From positions 1-6,818 of the forward strand of contig CAJQPD010000299.1 in NCBI GenBank assembly GCA_905480085.1: a stretch of DNA of 6,818 nucleotides, in the 5' to 3' direction. The number at the start of each line of letters is the position of its first letter. The first letter of the stretch is position 1. Both the position numbers and the translations under genes were made by a program. The notes below the pieces were generated by a model. The model ran no database searches, had not been told where the DNA came from, and saw only the letters and a program-made list of their open reading frames with translations. Of the stretch, positions 6,451 to 6,818 are shown piece by piece. Source of the stretch: an uncultured Acidimicrobiia bacterium (GTDB taxonomy: Bacteria; Actinomycetota; Acidimicrobiia; Spongiisociales; JAENVV01).

Positions 6451-6818
6451 CGTGCCTGCCCGAGCCGTGGATCGGCGATCTCCTCAAGCGTTCTTCCGAT
6501 CAGGGTGAATGCCAGCACGACCGCCAAAATGCCGACGCCCGCCGGAAGGAAGTACCACCAGGCGTTCCTGACCATCGCTCCGTTGACGAACGCCTCTTCG
6601 AGCGTCTTGCCCCATGAGGCCGACGAGGGATCTCCGAGGCCGAGAAACGAGAGGGTCGTTTCGGTCAGGATGGAAATCGGTACTGCCAGCGTGGCATTGG
6701 CCAGGATCAGCCCACTCACATTGGGGAGGATGTGACGGGCGACCAGATGCGCGTTGCCGGCCCCGAGCGACCGCGACCGGTCAACGAAAAGCCGCTGCTT
6801 GACGGTGAGCACCTGCGC
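6447..6818 (-). CDS. Dipeptide/oligopeptide ABC transporter permease, DppC/OppC type, C-terminal part
   Basis: 123 residues of the C-terminal part of an inner-membrane permease; the N-terminal half lies beyond the right edge. The coupling (EAA) loop is visible as VDRSRSLGAGNAHLVARHILPN (residues 12-33 of the fragment), with the conserved Gly and the I-LP ending intact but the EAA triplet itself reading DRS. It is followed by hydrophobic segments at ~35-60 (ending in the family hallmark LSFLGLG) and ~88-110 (FLPAGVGILAVVLAFTLIG). The ending LEEIADPRL matches the usual DppC C-terminus (LRD-LDPRL). The SFLGLGDPSSASWG motif is characteristic of the DppC/OppC subunit, not DppB. It pairs with a second permease and a lipid-anchored or soluble binding protein, presumably encoded further right. 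The stop overlaps the start of the first ATPase by ATGA. Confidence 0.92.
   Translation of the reverse strand, partial: AQVLTVKQRLFVDRSRSLGAGNAHLVARHILPNVSGLILANATLAVPISILTETTLSFLGLGDPSSASWGKTLEEAFVNGAMVRNAWWYFLPAGVGILAVVLAFTLIGRTLEEIADPRLGQAR

Overview
The window is high-GC, densely packed bacterial DNA (roughly 60% GC by eye) with six protein genes and no RNA genes, insertion sequences or CRISPR arrays. The GTG starts, the absence of Shine-Dalgarno sequences, and a TANNNT hexamer six bases before two start codons suggest an actinobacterial-type host using leaderless transcripts. This is an inference and the lineage is not proven.

Layout: positions 1-4494 read on the plus strand. They hold the 3' end of a probable beta-lactamase-fold serine hydrolase (to 172), a complete CocE/NonD-type alpha/beta hydrolase (234-2195), a Rieske-type oxygenase alpha subunit (2234-3334), and a sarcosine-oxidase-like (MSOX/MTOX) FAD amine oxidase. 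The oxidase most likely starts at GTG 3331 and so overlaps the Rieske stop by four bases. Positions 4505-6818 read on the minus strand. They hold the distal part of a dipeptide/oligopeptide ABC transporter operon: a permease C-terminus (enters from the right edge), an OppD/DppD-type ATPase and an OppF/DppF-type ATPase, joined by ATGA overlaps. The two blocks converge with only 10 bp between stop codons.

How they may work together: the Rieske protein resembles the group that demethylates quaternary ammonium compounds (glycine betaine, carnitine, proline betaine types), with an NECYHCGPVH iron site. The oxidase resembles enzymes that oxidise secondary N-methyl amines with release of formaldehyde and hydrogen peroxide. 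The translationally coupled pair therefore reads as a two-step oxidative pathway for an N-methylated or otherwise N-substituted compound. The adjacent hydrolase could release that compound from an ester or amide, and the peptide-type importer could bring it in. The substrate cannot be read from the sequence. The substrate-binding protein, the first permease and any Rieske reductase are not in the window.

The most interesting details are: two near-identical leaderless promoter arrangements before the hydrolase and Rieske genes; a perfect GC hairpin overlapping the Rieske promoter; an unusually long spacer between the two Rieske Cys/His pairs; and an Asp at the position of the active-site His269 of monomeric sarcosine oxidase.
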